From assembly GCF_005145005.1 (NCBI RefSeq), contig NZ_CP039712.1, positions 2,017,001 to 2,081,000 of the forward strand: DNA of 64,000 nt. Direction: 5' to 3'. This document shows positions 48,631 to 56,483 of the stretch, in pieces. Both the position numbers and the translations under genes were made by a program. Under the pieces are notes generated by a model. It saw only the letters and a list, made by a program, of their open reading frames with translations. It was not told where the DNA came from and did not search any database. The stretch comes from Vagococcus zengguangii (GTDB lineage: Bacteria; Bacillota; Bacilli; Lactobacillales; Vagococcaceae). Position 1 is the first letter of the stretch. The number at the start of each line of letters is the position of its first letter.

Positions 48631-48650
48631 TATAAATTAACAAAATTATT

Positions 48651-48693
48651 AAAAAAGTAGTAGCCCAATTCCAACATTAGGCTACTACTTTTT
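48651..48693 (-). terminator. Terminator of rnjB
   Basis: AAAAGTAGTAGCC pairs with GGCTACTACTTTT, 14-base loop; A/T flanks on both sides. It insulates the cas9 promoter from rnjB transcription. Confidence 0.85.
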
Positions 48694-48702
48694 CTATATC
48701 CA

Positions 48703-50376
48703 TTATTTCCGTCTTTGACTTGATTCCATAATCACCGGTAATATCACTGGGCGACGTTTGGTTTGGTCAAATAGGTAGCGACTTAATTGGTCGCGAATTT
48801 CTTGTTTTAGTTTGCTCCACTCAAAATCGTTATCGACTAACTGTTCTTCAACAATTTTTTCAACGATTTTAGCACTTTCTTCCACTAACTCACGGTTATC
48901 CTTCACATAGACAAAGCCACGTGTTGAGATTTGTGGTTTCGCCACAATTTTACGTGTTTTACGGTTAATCGTCGTAACAGCGATGAAGACGCCATCTTCT
49001 GATAAAATACGACGATCGCGTAAGACGATGTTCCCAATATCACCAACACCGATACCATCAACCATAATATTTTGAGCTTCGACACTGCCTGCCATATGCA
49101 TACGTTTACCATCATACTCAATAACATCACCACGACCTGTAATGAAGATGTTGCGGTAATCAATCCCAACATCATGTGCTAAATCAGCATGCGCCGCTAA
49201 GACACGGTACTCACCTTGAATTGGCACAAAGTAACGTGGTTTCATCAAGTTAATCATCAACTGTAAATCAGCTGGGCTACCGTGGCCTGATACTTTAATA
49301 TTATCAGAAATCGTACGCACAGTTGCGCCTGAACGATAGACCATATTTTCAGTTTTCGCCATTTCAGTTTCCATGGCCGTTGAAGGGGTCGTTGTAATAT
49401 AAACTAAATCGCCCTCACCTAATTGAATACCGCGACCACGTTGATTCGCCATACGTTGTAATGATTTAATCGGTTCGCCGTGACGACCTGTTTCTAAAAT
49501 CAACAACTCTTCTGGTTGATAATTCTTCATATCTTGATATTTAATAATCAAATCGTCACTAGGTAACGTTAATTTATTTAAACGAATCGCTACTTCAATG
49601 ACTTCATTCACATTGCGACCTGTCAATACGACTTTACGCATTGCGCGATGTGCTGCGTTAAAGATTTGTTGTAGACGTTGAATGTTATTAGCAACAGCCG
49701 CTACAATAATACGGCCATTCCAGTACTTCACCGTATCTTCCACTTCTTCAGCAATTTGTTTTTCAGAGACTAATTGTGCAGGATTTTCAGCGTTAGATGA
49801 ATCACTTAATAACGCAAAAACGCCTTTTTGTCCGATTTCAGCTAAACGTCCAAAATCTGTCTTATACATATCAATCGCACTGTGATCAAACTTAAAGTCA
49901 CCAGTATAAACAATGCTGCCTTCTGTTGAACCTAGTACAATCCCTAATGAATCAGGAATGGTATGCGTGGTTTTGAAGAAACTTACCGTACTTGTCGGGA
50001 AGTCGATTTCTGTCAGCTCATTTACCACATGGAAATCTTTGAATTTTTTTGAACCAGGATAACCGGTTGTCGCTAGCTTCGCTAATTCAATCGTTAATTC
50101 TGAACCAAAAACTGGCATTTCAACCGCCGCTAATAAATAAGGTAGCGCACCAATTGCATCCGCATGACCATGTGTTAAGAACACACCGACGATACGGTCT
50201 TTATTTTCTACTAAATAAGAAAAATCAGGAATAACAGAATCAATTCCTAATAAATCATTTTCTGGATATTGTAATCCACAATCTAAAATATAGATATCCT
50301 CTTCTATTTCAGCTACGTACATGTTTTTACCATTCTCACGTACGCCACCAAAAGGGATGATTTTTATTGAACTCAC
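48703..50376 (-). CDS. rnjB: Ribonuclease J2
   Basis: Metallo-beta-lactamase/beta-CASP RNase of 557 residues involved in mRNA decay, partner of RNase J1. The beta-lactamase motif 2 reads LTHGHADAIGALPYL, where the canonical HxHxDH loses its last His to Ala; this is the mark of J2 paralogues, which have little activity alone. Other blocks: PFGGVRENGKNMYV, YTGDFKFDHSA, VKVSGHGSPADL-like (NIKVSGHGSPADLQ) and the C-terminal RRRPVILPVIME-like end. Start GTG 50374-50376 lies six bases after AGAGGTG. A long structured leader precedes it. Confidence 0.93.
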   Translation of the reverse strand: MSSIKIIPFGGVRENGKNMYVAEIEEDIYILDCGLQYPENDLLGIDSVIPDFSYLVENKDRIVGVFLTHGHADAIGALPYLLAAVEMPVFGSELTIELAKLATTGYPGSKKFKDFHVVNELTEIDFPTSTVSFFKTTHTIPDSLGIVLGSTEGSIVYTGDFKFDHSAIDMYKTDFGRLAEIGQKGVFALLSDSSNAENPAQLVSEKQIAEEVEDTVKYWNGRIIVAAVANNIQRLQQIFNAAHRAMRKVVLTGRNVNEVIEVAIRLNKLTLPSDDLIIKYQDMKNYQPEELLILETGRHGEPIKSLQRMANQRGRGIQLGEGDLVYITTTPSTAMETEMAKTENMVYRSGATVRTISDNIKVSGHGSPADLQLMINLMKPRYFVPIQGEYRVLAAHADLAHDVGIDYRNIFITGRGDVIEYDGKRMHMAGSVEAQNIMVDGIGVGDIGNIVLRDRRILSEDGVFIAVTTINRKTRKIVAKPQISTRGFVYVKDNRELVEESAKIVEKIVEEQLVDNDFEWSKLKQEIRDQLSRYLFDQTKRRPVILPVIMESSQRRK

Positions 50377-50430
50377 AAACTTCACCTCTTTATTTTATTA
50401 ATAAACCTTTCATTAAGGACTGTTGAGGCT

Positions 50431-50517
50431 GAACGAAAGAAAAGCTATTTGCCTCATCCTTTTTTCAAATGTTGAAAGTTGAAAAAGGTTACACAAACAG
50501 CTTTTTTCTTTTTCGTC
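50431..50517 (-). promoter_or_regulatory. Large nested hairpin upstream of rnjB
   Basis: CAAACAGCTTTTTTCTTT... arm (50494-50517) pairs with GAACGAAAGAAAAGCTATTTG (arm 50431-50451), and inside it TTGAAAAAGG (50479-50488) pairs with CCTTTTTTCAA (50458-50468). It is 55 bases ahead of the start codon and in the likely 5' leader; no T-tract favours it as a minus-strand terminator. Possible autoregulation of the RNase. Confidence 0.5.
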
Positions 50518-50634
50518 GGCCTTCTCAAGTCTTAATTGTCTATTTTCTATGTCAGTTCTATTACTTCTTGACTATATTCTATCATATTCTCATTAAAATA
50601 GCTTGCGTTAATGCTATCCTACTTTTGAGATTTA

Positions 50635-50699
50635 ATAAAAAAAGAACCTCTTTCATTTACTCATAGTTTTATAACTTGAATAAATAAAAGATGTTCTTT
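50635..50699 (-). terminator. Probable terminator of the glycosyltransferase gene
   Basis: AAAGAACcTCTTT (50641-50653) pairs with AAAGAtGTTCTTT (50687-50699) around a long loop; TTTTTTT follows on the minus strand. It lies about 240 bases past the stop, with the micro-ORF between. Confidence 0.5.
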
Positions 50700-50841
50700 A
50701 TAATTAATAATCATAAACAAAATAACGGTTTGATATGCATAAAAAACGCACATATGTATAATTATCACGTTTTCCGTTGTATATCCTTTATATTCTTACC
50801 AACAGATTCTCGTGTATTCGGCACTAAAAGGAGAGATTACT

Positions 50842-50955
50842 ATGTTATACGCGATCGTATTAATCATTTTACTATTAAAAATCTCTATCATTGTAAGATG
50901 CATAAATATTGAATGCTCTCAAAAAAAAAACAACGAAATGACTAATCATTATTAG
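50842..50955 (+). CDS. Micro-ORF: 37-residue single-span membrane peptide
   Basis: ATG 50842 is preceded by AAAGGAGAG seven bases ahead, as good as any site in the window. The peptide begins MLYAIVLIILLLKISIIV, one hydrophobic helix, then a polar tail rich in Lys and Asn with two Cys (RCINIECSQKKNN). Its last 14 bases overlap the convergent glycosyltransferase gene. Size and layout fit a small membrane regulator or a type I toxin; no known family is recognised. The remaining intergenic sequence between rnjB and here holds the rnjB leader and a terminator. Confidence 0.45.
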   Translation: MLYAIVLIILLLKISIIVRCINIECSQKKNNEMTNHY

Positions 50956-52234
50956 TAGAAATCATTTGAACGCGTTCTGGACTTTTCCAAGTACCTGAAC
51001 CAAATCCTAAAATGGTTTTAACCGCTGGAATAAACGTAGTCGTAATCGTAATAGCATTCATTTGCCAATATAAAATCATATAAAAAGGTGCAAAAATCAA
51101 ATATTTAAACTTACGACCTTTGTTATCTAAAATTAACGACGCGATCAGTTGGATAATTCCAGAGAACATCTCCATCGTAATAAAGATAAACGCCATCGCA
51201 AACATATGCTGGATTCTTTCCGTATTACCCGTTGCTAAATAGTACATTAACGTGAAAGAAAAAATAAACATCGACACCACATAAAACAAACTCCACACAA
51301 TACTCAATGTTTGATCTATAAACAAGACAACTTTTGGTAAATTTTTAATTGGATTACTGAAAACGCGCTTAAAGTTCGTCAACCACACTTCTGTTCCACC
51401 TTTTGCCCAGCGTTTACGTTGTAAATACAACATTTCTAATGAGCTTGGCACATTCATGAAGAACATAATTTCTGGTGCAAACACTGCACGCCATCCAAAG
51501 AACTGATGATCCCAACAAATACTAATATCTTCTGTTGCACGGTCTTGTCTAAACAAGCCGACATCGATTAAGGCAGCTTTACGATACATCGTATTAGCGC
51601 CACTGTATGAATACATCGAACCTAACATGCCCATTTGTGCTCGTTTAATCGTTCCAACAATACTTGAAAACTCTACAGTTTGAGACTTTTCAATTAAACG
51701 GTCACGATTTTGGACGTCCATATTCGCTGTGACAGCGGCAATGTTACGACCTTCTTCAGAAAGAAAATAGTTCATGTATTTATTTAAAGCGTCAACTTCT
51801 GGCACCGTATCAGCATCATTACTTAAAATGTACTCTCCTTTAGCAAACGATAACCCTAAATTAAAGGCATGAGCTTTCCCTTTATTCGCTTCAACACGTA
51901 CAACACGTAATTTTTCATACTGTGCAGATAAACGTGCCAAAATAGCTGGTGTTTGGTCAGTTGAACCATCATCCATCACTAAAATTTCATAGTTTTGATA
52001 TAGTAATTCATTCATTAAATAATGAATCGTTTGTTCAATCATGACTTCTTCATTATGTGCTGGAATCATAATCGTTACCATTGGCTGTTCTTCAGGCGCG
52101 ATACGTTGAAACTCTTGAATTTCGTGTTGATACAAAAATTTATAACATAAAACCCCTACTACTAAAAACATCGCACCCAAAATAGGGTATAGCGACAAAA
52201 CTGTAAATAAAAATTCTCCTACCTCTTTAAACAT
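50942..52234 (-). CDS. Membrane family 2 glycosyltransferase (PgaC/IcaA or hyaluronan-synthase-like)
   Basis: Processive-type polysaccharide synthase of 430 residues. N-terminal helix, then GT-A domain: TIMIPAHNEE, DDGSTDQTP, SNDADTV (DxD), TEDISICWDHQF (catalytic Asp of ED) and QRKRWAKGG (QxxRW). Three or four C-terminal helices form the export channel. It uses a UDP-sugar, probably UDP-GlcNAc, to make an exported polymer. GGAGG lies in the end of the upstream gene, five bases apart, so the two are coupled. The nearby UDP-GlcNAc 2-epimerase could supply a modified sugar, but the link is loose. Confidence 0.88.
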   Translation of the reverse strand: MFKEVGEFLFTVLSLYPILGAMFLVVGVLCYKFLYQHEIQEFQRIAPEEQPMVTIMIPAHNEEVMIEQTIHYLMNELLYQNYEILVMDDGSTDQTPAILARLSAQYEKLRVVRVEANKGKAHAFNLGLSFAKGEYILSNDADTVPEVDALNKYMNYFLSEEGRNIAAVTANMDVQNRDRLIEKSQTVEFSSIVGTIKRAQMGMLGSMYSYSGANTMYRKAALIDVGLFRQDRATEDISICWDHQFFGWRAVFAPEIMFFMNVPSSLEMLYLQRKRWAKGGTEVWLTNFKRVFSNPIKNLPKVVLFIDQTLSIVWSLFYVVSMFIFSFTLMYYLATGNTERIQHMFAMAFIFITMEMFSGIIQLIASLILDNKGRKFKYLIFAPFYMILYWQMNAITITTTFIPAVKTILGFGSGTWKSPERVQMISTNND

Positions 52235-52239
52235 GTCTC

Positions 52240-52827
52240 TTAAAATCCTCCATCTTGGTACAAATCACTGACAAAACTAGCGTCGAAATTCTTCTCTTCA
52301 CTAATCGAATAATACTTAACGGCTTGTCTTTCTTGCACTGAACCAAAACGCTCGGTATAAACTTCTTCCAATAATGCAGCTTTCCCTGCTACTCTTTTTT
52401 CATCGTATGTTACTTGTTTCTTATAATAATTTTTAATCATGTAGTTGTTTCTAAGCGTTAATAATAACCCCACTACTAAAAATACAACCAACGCGACTAA
52501 TAAAAAGTCAACGACTGTATGGTACATTTTAAACCCTTCACGATACTTCCATTGAATGAACGTTAAAGGTTTTACTTTAAAGTAAATCGAGTTCAACGTA
52601 ATGACGACTGGCGCGACCACTAAAAACCACATACTTAACGACAACAAACTTTGATAAATTTTTAATTTATAATGCTTTTTACCAAAAAAACGATCCGTAA
52701 CAAAATCTGACATTACTAATTCCCCCAAATAGTTAATAATACAAACCGCTAAATATGCTACCTTAACAACTTTAATCCCTTGTTTAATTAGTTCATTAAT
52801 GGCGTATAACTTTACCGATTTTTCCAT
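52240..52827 (-). CDS. Membrane protein coupled to the glycosyltransferase, function unknown
   Basis: 195 residues, not recognised. Three or four hydrophobic segments (VAYLAVCIINYLGELVM; LSLSMWFLVVAPVVITL; VVDFLLVALVVFLVVGLLL) and a soluble charged tail ending DASFVSDLYQDGGF. It ends five bases before the glycosyltransferase start, suggesting it is an accessory subunit of the synthase, comparable in position to IcaD/PgaD-like helpers, though no sequence similarity is claimed. Start ATG 52825-52827; a TTG 27 codons upstream lies in a terminator and is unlikely. Confidence 0.65.
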   Translation of the reverse strand: MEKSVKLYAINELIKQGIKVVKVAYLAVCIINYLGELVMSDFVTDRFFGKKHYKLKIYQSLLSLSMWFLVVAPVVITLNSIYFKVKPLTFIQWKYREGFKMYHTVVDFLLVALVVFLVVGLLLTLRNNYMIKNYYKKQVTYDEKRVAGKAALLEEVYTERFGSVQERQAVKYYSISEEKNFDASFVSDLYQDGGF

Positions 52828-52891
52828 TATATCACTACCGTTATTGATAAGTATATTAATATATTCATTATATTTTTTCCGATTGATACGC

Positions 52892-52937
52892 AAAAAAAGA
52901 ACAGACAACTAACTTATTTTACGTTAGCTATCTGTTC
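52892..52937 (-). terminator. Terminator between the 121- and 195-residue membrane protein genes
   Basis: GAACAGAcAacTAAC pairs with GTTAgcTaTCTGTTC, then seven T on the minus strand. It makes the upstream gene a separate unit. Confidence 0.75.
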
Positions 52938-52947
52938 CTTCTATATA

Positions 52948-53313
52948 TTATTTATTTTTTGTCTTTTTTTGAATCATAATATGAAACTGATCTTTCTTCT
53001 GCCAATATTTATAGGCTAAATGAAACAGTCCCCAACCAAATAAAAAGACTGCATAAATGGGTTTTTCACGCCAAAAAGTCATCGCTAACAAGATAGAAAA
53101 AACTAACATAATAAATAAATAATTAGCCATTGACCTTAAAAACACTTTACGTTGTGTTAAATTTTCAAAATAAGCTTCTAGCTTCTCCGGCTGGTTGCTT
53201 AATTTGGTGCTGACTTGCTTCATCTGAATCACCCACAATCCTAATGATAAAAAAATGGCACTATAAGTGGTGATTAAAAAGATTAACACAATTTCCACTA
53301 CTTCAATTAACAT
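52948..53313 (-). CDS. Small membrane protein of unknown function
   Basis: 121 residues with four predicted helices in two pairs: VVEIVLIFLITTYSAIFLSL plus a continuing stretch, then FLRSMANYLFIMLVFSILLA and PIYAVFLFGWGLFHLAY, separated by a basic loop. Ends in MIQKKTKNK. No family recognised. ATG 53311-53313 follows GAGGAGAGTTTA. Both sides carry terminators, so it is transcribed alone; its nearness to the glycosyltransferase may be accidental. Confidence 0.6.
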   Translation of the reverse strand: MLIEVVEIVLIFLITTYSAIFLSLGLWVIQMKQVSTKLSNQPEKLEAYFENLTQRKVFLRSMANYLFIMLVFSILLAMTFWREKPIYAVFLFGWGLFHLAYKYWQKKDQFHIMIQKKTKNK

Positions 53314-53353
53314 TAAACTCTCCTCTATCGCTACCACGCTTTTTTAATCTTAA

Positions 53354-53420
53354 AAAAGTTTAGCAGTCTTTTGGCATCAAGTCAAATAGCGACTGATTGC
53401 TTAATGACTGCTAAACTTTT
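53354..53420 (-). terminator. Terminator of the ABC exporter gene
   Basis: AAAAGTTTAGCAGTC (53354-53368) pairs perfectly with GACTGCTAAACTTTT (53406-53420) around a 37-base loop that itself can fold (AGTC/GACT). T-rich on both sides. Confidence 0.75.
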
Positions 53421-53439
53421 TATACGTGGTTAAGATATA

Positions 53440-55152
53440 TTATGCAAATTGAGCGTCATATAATTTTTTATAGGCACCATTTAATGCTAATAATTCATCA
53501 TGCGTCCCACTTTCGACAATCCCTTGCTCATTAATGACAACAATACGCGTAGCGTACTTAATGGTCGCTAAACGATGTGCAATAATTAACGTTGTACGTC
53601 CTTCTGCTAACGAAAACAGCGATTCTTGAATGACTTGTTCGGTTTCGGTATCAAGCGCTGATGTGGCTTCATCTAAAATTAGAATGGGCGGATTTTTCAA
53701 GAACATGCGAGCGATTGCCACACGTTGTTTTTGACCACCTGACAATTTCACGCCACGCTCACCAATGACCGTTTCTAACCCCTCTGGCATTTGGTCAATC
53801 ACTTTTTCTAAATGAGCTAACTTAACAGCTTGCAGGATTTCAGCATCCGTTGCGTCCAACTTACCGTAGGCGATATTTTCACGAATCGTTCCTGGGAATA
53901 AGAAGACCTCCTGTTGCACAATCCCGATTTGACTACGTAGTGATGACAGCGTCACGTCACGAACATCATAACCATCAATTTGTAACGAACCCCCACTAAT
54001 CTCATAAAAACGTGGCACCAAATTGGTCAACGTGGTTTTCCCCGCACCACTTGGCCCCACAAAAGCAATCGTTTCGCCAGGCTTAATCGTTAAATTAATA
54101 TCATTCAAGACTTCCGTACCATCACTATACGCAAACGAAACATGTTGATACTGAATATTCCCTTGTACTTTCGGCAAAGTCACTGCCTCAGCATGATCTT
54201 TAATTAGCGGTTCTTTATCAATTTCTTCCGTAAAACGCTTGAAGCCTGCAATCCCTTTCGGATAACTTTCAATCATCGTATTCACTTTTTCAATTGGCTT
54301 CACAAAAATATTCGATAATAAAATAAAGCCAACAAACTGACCGGTCGTAATTTCACCTTTAATGACATAGTATGAACCAAAAATCAGCGCGAATAAATTG
54401 ATTAAACGAATCATAAAATAGTTATAGGAAGAACTGGTCCCCATTAAACGATAAAACGCTAATTTAGCTCTGCGATACCCTTGGTTAAAACTAGCGAAAC
54501 GTTCTTCTTCAAATCGTTCATTAGCAAAAGCTTGCACGACACGAATCCCACTCACACTTGCCTCAATTCCAGCATTAAACTCACCTAAACTGTTGTAAAT
54601 CTCCGTGTTCACCTTGGTCATCTTCTTATTAAAGAAGACTAAGGCAATCGTTAAAAATGGAATCAAAATAAAGGTCGCAATCGCTAATCCCGCATGAATT
54701 CTAAACATTAAAATAAACGAACCAATCAAGGTCATAATCGTAATAAACACATCTTCAGGACCGTGATGGGCGACTTCTGATATTTCAAATAAGTCAGTCG
54801 TTAAACGACTCATCAATTTACCCGTTTTACTATTATCAAAGTATTCAAACGGTTGTTTTTGCAGGTGAGCGAATAATTGCTTACGCATATCAGTTTCGAT
54901 ATTAACCCCGAGCATATGTCCGAAATAGACAACAATATATTGTAAAACAGTATTAATGATATAGAAGACTAATAACGCCAAACAGACTAACATGATCAAA
55001 CGCCAATTACCTTTTGGCAAAACATTATCAATCACATTGTTAACGACTACGGGGAACGCCAACTCCAATGCGGCCGCAATCACCGCACAAGTAAAATCTA
55101 GTATAAATAATTTCTTATAAGGTTTGTAATAACCAAAAAATCTTTTCAACAC
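53440..55152 (-). CDS. ABC exporter, fused permease-ATPase (type IV, MsbA/BmrA-like)
   Basis: Half-transporter of 570 residues that dimerises. Six-helix membrane domain (residues 1-320: LDFTCAVIAAALELAFPVVV first), then the ATPase with Walker A VGPSGAGKTTLTN, Q-loop GIVQQEVFLFPG, signature KLSGGQKQRVAIARM, Walker B PILILDEATSALD and switch His in IIAHRLATI. Exports lipids, drugs or peptides; no partner gene identifies the substrate. GTG 55150-55152 is nine bases after AAAGGAA; another GTG three codons earlier abuts the site. Single-gene unit. Confidence 0.9.
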   Translation of the reverse strand: MLKRFFGYYKPYKKLFILDFTCAVIAAALELAFPVVVNNVIDNVLPKGNWRLIMLVCLALLVFYIINTVLQYIVVYFGHMLGVNIETDMRKQLFAHLQKQPFEYFDNSKTGKLMSRLTTDLFEISEVAHHGPEDVFITIMTLIGSFILMFRIHAGLAIATFILIPFLTIALVFFNKKMTKVNTEIYNSLGEFNAGIEASVSGIRVVQAFANERFEEERFASFNQGYRRAKLAFYRLMGTSSSYNYFMIRLINLFALIFGSYYVIKGEITTGQFVGFILLSNIFVKPIEKVNTMIESYPKGIAGFKRFTEEIDKEPLIKDHAEAVTLPKVQGNIQYQHVSFAYSDGTEVLNDINLTIKPGETIAFVGPSGAGKTTLTNLVPRFYEISGGSLQIDGYDVRDVTLSSLRSQIGIVQQEVFLFPGTIRENIAYGKLDATDAEILQAVKLAHLEKVIDQMPEGLETVIGERGVKLSGGQKQRVAIARMFLKNPPILILDEATSALDTETEQVIQESLFSLAEGRTTLIIAHRLATIKYATRIVVINEQGIVESGTHDELLALNGAYKKLYDAQFA

Positions 55153-55236
55153 AGCTTTCACTTCCTTTCATTCCTTTAATTTAAGCAAAATAAACGAGGG
55201 TTGTAAAGCAAAGCCCTTTGTTCAACTTTCCAAAAT

Positions 55237-55274
55237 AAAAAGTAGCAACGACTCCTCTCATCGTTACTACTTTT
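55237..55274 (-). terminator. Terminator of the UDP-GlcNAc 2-epimerase gene
   Basis: AAAAGTAGcAACG pairs with CGTTaCTACTTTT; six bases before the stop codon on the genome map and followed by TTTTATTTTG on the minus strand. Confidence 0.8.
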
Positions 55275-55280
55275 GATAAA

Positions 55281-56381
55281 TTAACTTAACTTTTCTAACA
55301 AAATATCAACAATTTGGCGGCTGGCAGTACCATCACCATACGGGTTAGCTGCTACAGACATTGTTTGATACGTCGCGTCATCATCTAACAATAACTTGAA
55401 GTTTTCATAAATCGTTGTTTCTTCTGTTCCAACTAATTTCAAGGTACCTGCTGCTATCCCTTCTGGTCGTTCGGTCGTGTCGCGCATCACCAACACTGGT
55501 TTACCTAACGATGGGGCTTCTTCTTGAATGCCACCGCTATCAGTTAGGATTAAGTAACTATTTGCCAATAAATTATGAAACTCTACCACTTCAAGCGGTG
55601 GGATAATTTTCATCTGATCAGAATCACCAAAAAATTCATCTGCTAGTTCACGAATTTTGGGGTTCATGTGGATAGGATAGACCACTTTAATATCCGGGTA
55701 TTCATCGACCACACGACGAATTGCTTTAAACATATGGCGCATTGGTTCACCTAAGTTTTCACGACGGTGCGCGGTAATCGTAATTAAACGCGCATCATCT
55801 ACCCAATCCAGCACTTCATGACGATAATCACCGTTGACTGTTGTCGCCAGGGCATCAATCGCGGTATTTCCCGTAACAAAGATGCTCGCTTCGTCTTTGC
55901 CTTCCTTCAACAAATTCGCTTTTGCTTGCTCGGTTGGAGCGAAATTAAAGGCTGACACTAGCCCAACTGCTTGACGATTGAATTCTTCTGGATAAGGAGA
56001 ATATATATTATGGGTTCTAAGTCCCGCTTCAACATGTCCGACTGGAATTCTTAGATAAAAACACGCTAAGGCCGTCGCAAATGTCGTTGATGTATCACCA
56101 TGTACTAACACGACATCAGGCTGTTCTGCGACTAATATCGGTTTAATACGATCTAAAATAGCCATCGTCACATCGAATAAATCTTGATTATGCTTCATAA
56201 TTTCTAAATCGTAGTCTGGTGCAATGTCAAACACACTCAATACTTGATGCAACATTTCTTTATGCTGACCCGTGACACACACGATCGTTTCAATGTTATC
56301 ACGGCTTTCTAGTTCCTTCACTAAGGGGCTCATTTTTATTGCTTCCGGGCGCGTCCCGAAAACCGTCATTATTTTTTTCAC
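55281..56381 (-). CDS. wecB: UDP-N-acetylglucosamine 2-epimerase (non-hydrolysing)
   Basis: Cytosolic enzyme converting UDP-GlcNAc to UDP-ManNAc, the precursor for teichoic acid linkage units and capsule sugars. 366 residues; begins KKIMTVFGTRPEAIKMSPLV, the family start, with VHGDTSTTFA, HVEAGLRT, the UDP-binding VTGNTAIDAL, TAHRRENLG and LTDSGGIQEEAPSLGKPVLV. The start is GTG 56379-56381, nine bases after AGGAGG. Also called mnaA. No teichoic acid genes are adjacent. Confidence 0.95.
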   Translation of the reverse strand: MKKIMTVFGTRPEAIKMSPLVKELESRDNIETIVCVTGQHKEMLHQVLSVFDIAPDYDLEIMKHNQDLFDVTMAILDRIKPILVAEQPDVVLVHGDTSTTFATALACFYLRIPVGHVEAGLRTHNIYSPYPEEFNRQAVGLVSAFNFAPTEQAKANLLKEGKDEASIFVTGNTAIDALATTVNGDYRHEVLDWVDDARLITITAHRRENLGEPMRHMFKAIRRVVDEYPDIKVVYPIHMNPKIRELADEFFGDSDQMKIIPPLEVVEFHNLLANSYLILTDSGGIQEEAPSLGKPVLVMRDTTERPEGIAAGTLKLVGTEETTIYENFKLLLDDDATYQTMSVAANPYGDGTASRQIVDILLEKLS

Positions 56382-56483
56382 GTTGATCTGCCTCCTTCAC
56401 TCATTAGTTTCATCATATCAAAAAATCGGACGTTCGGGTACTAGTATCGTTTCAAAGAAACATTCCAGTAGCTGCCAGCATCA

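Noticed and set aside
50691-50912. 73-codon open frame in the rnjB-glycosyltransferase spacer
   Set aside because: No ribosome binding site and atypical composition. The overlapping 37-codon frame at 50842 has the real start signals.
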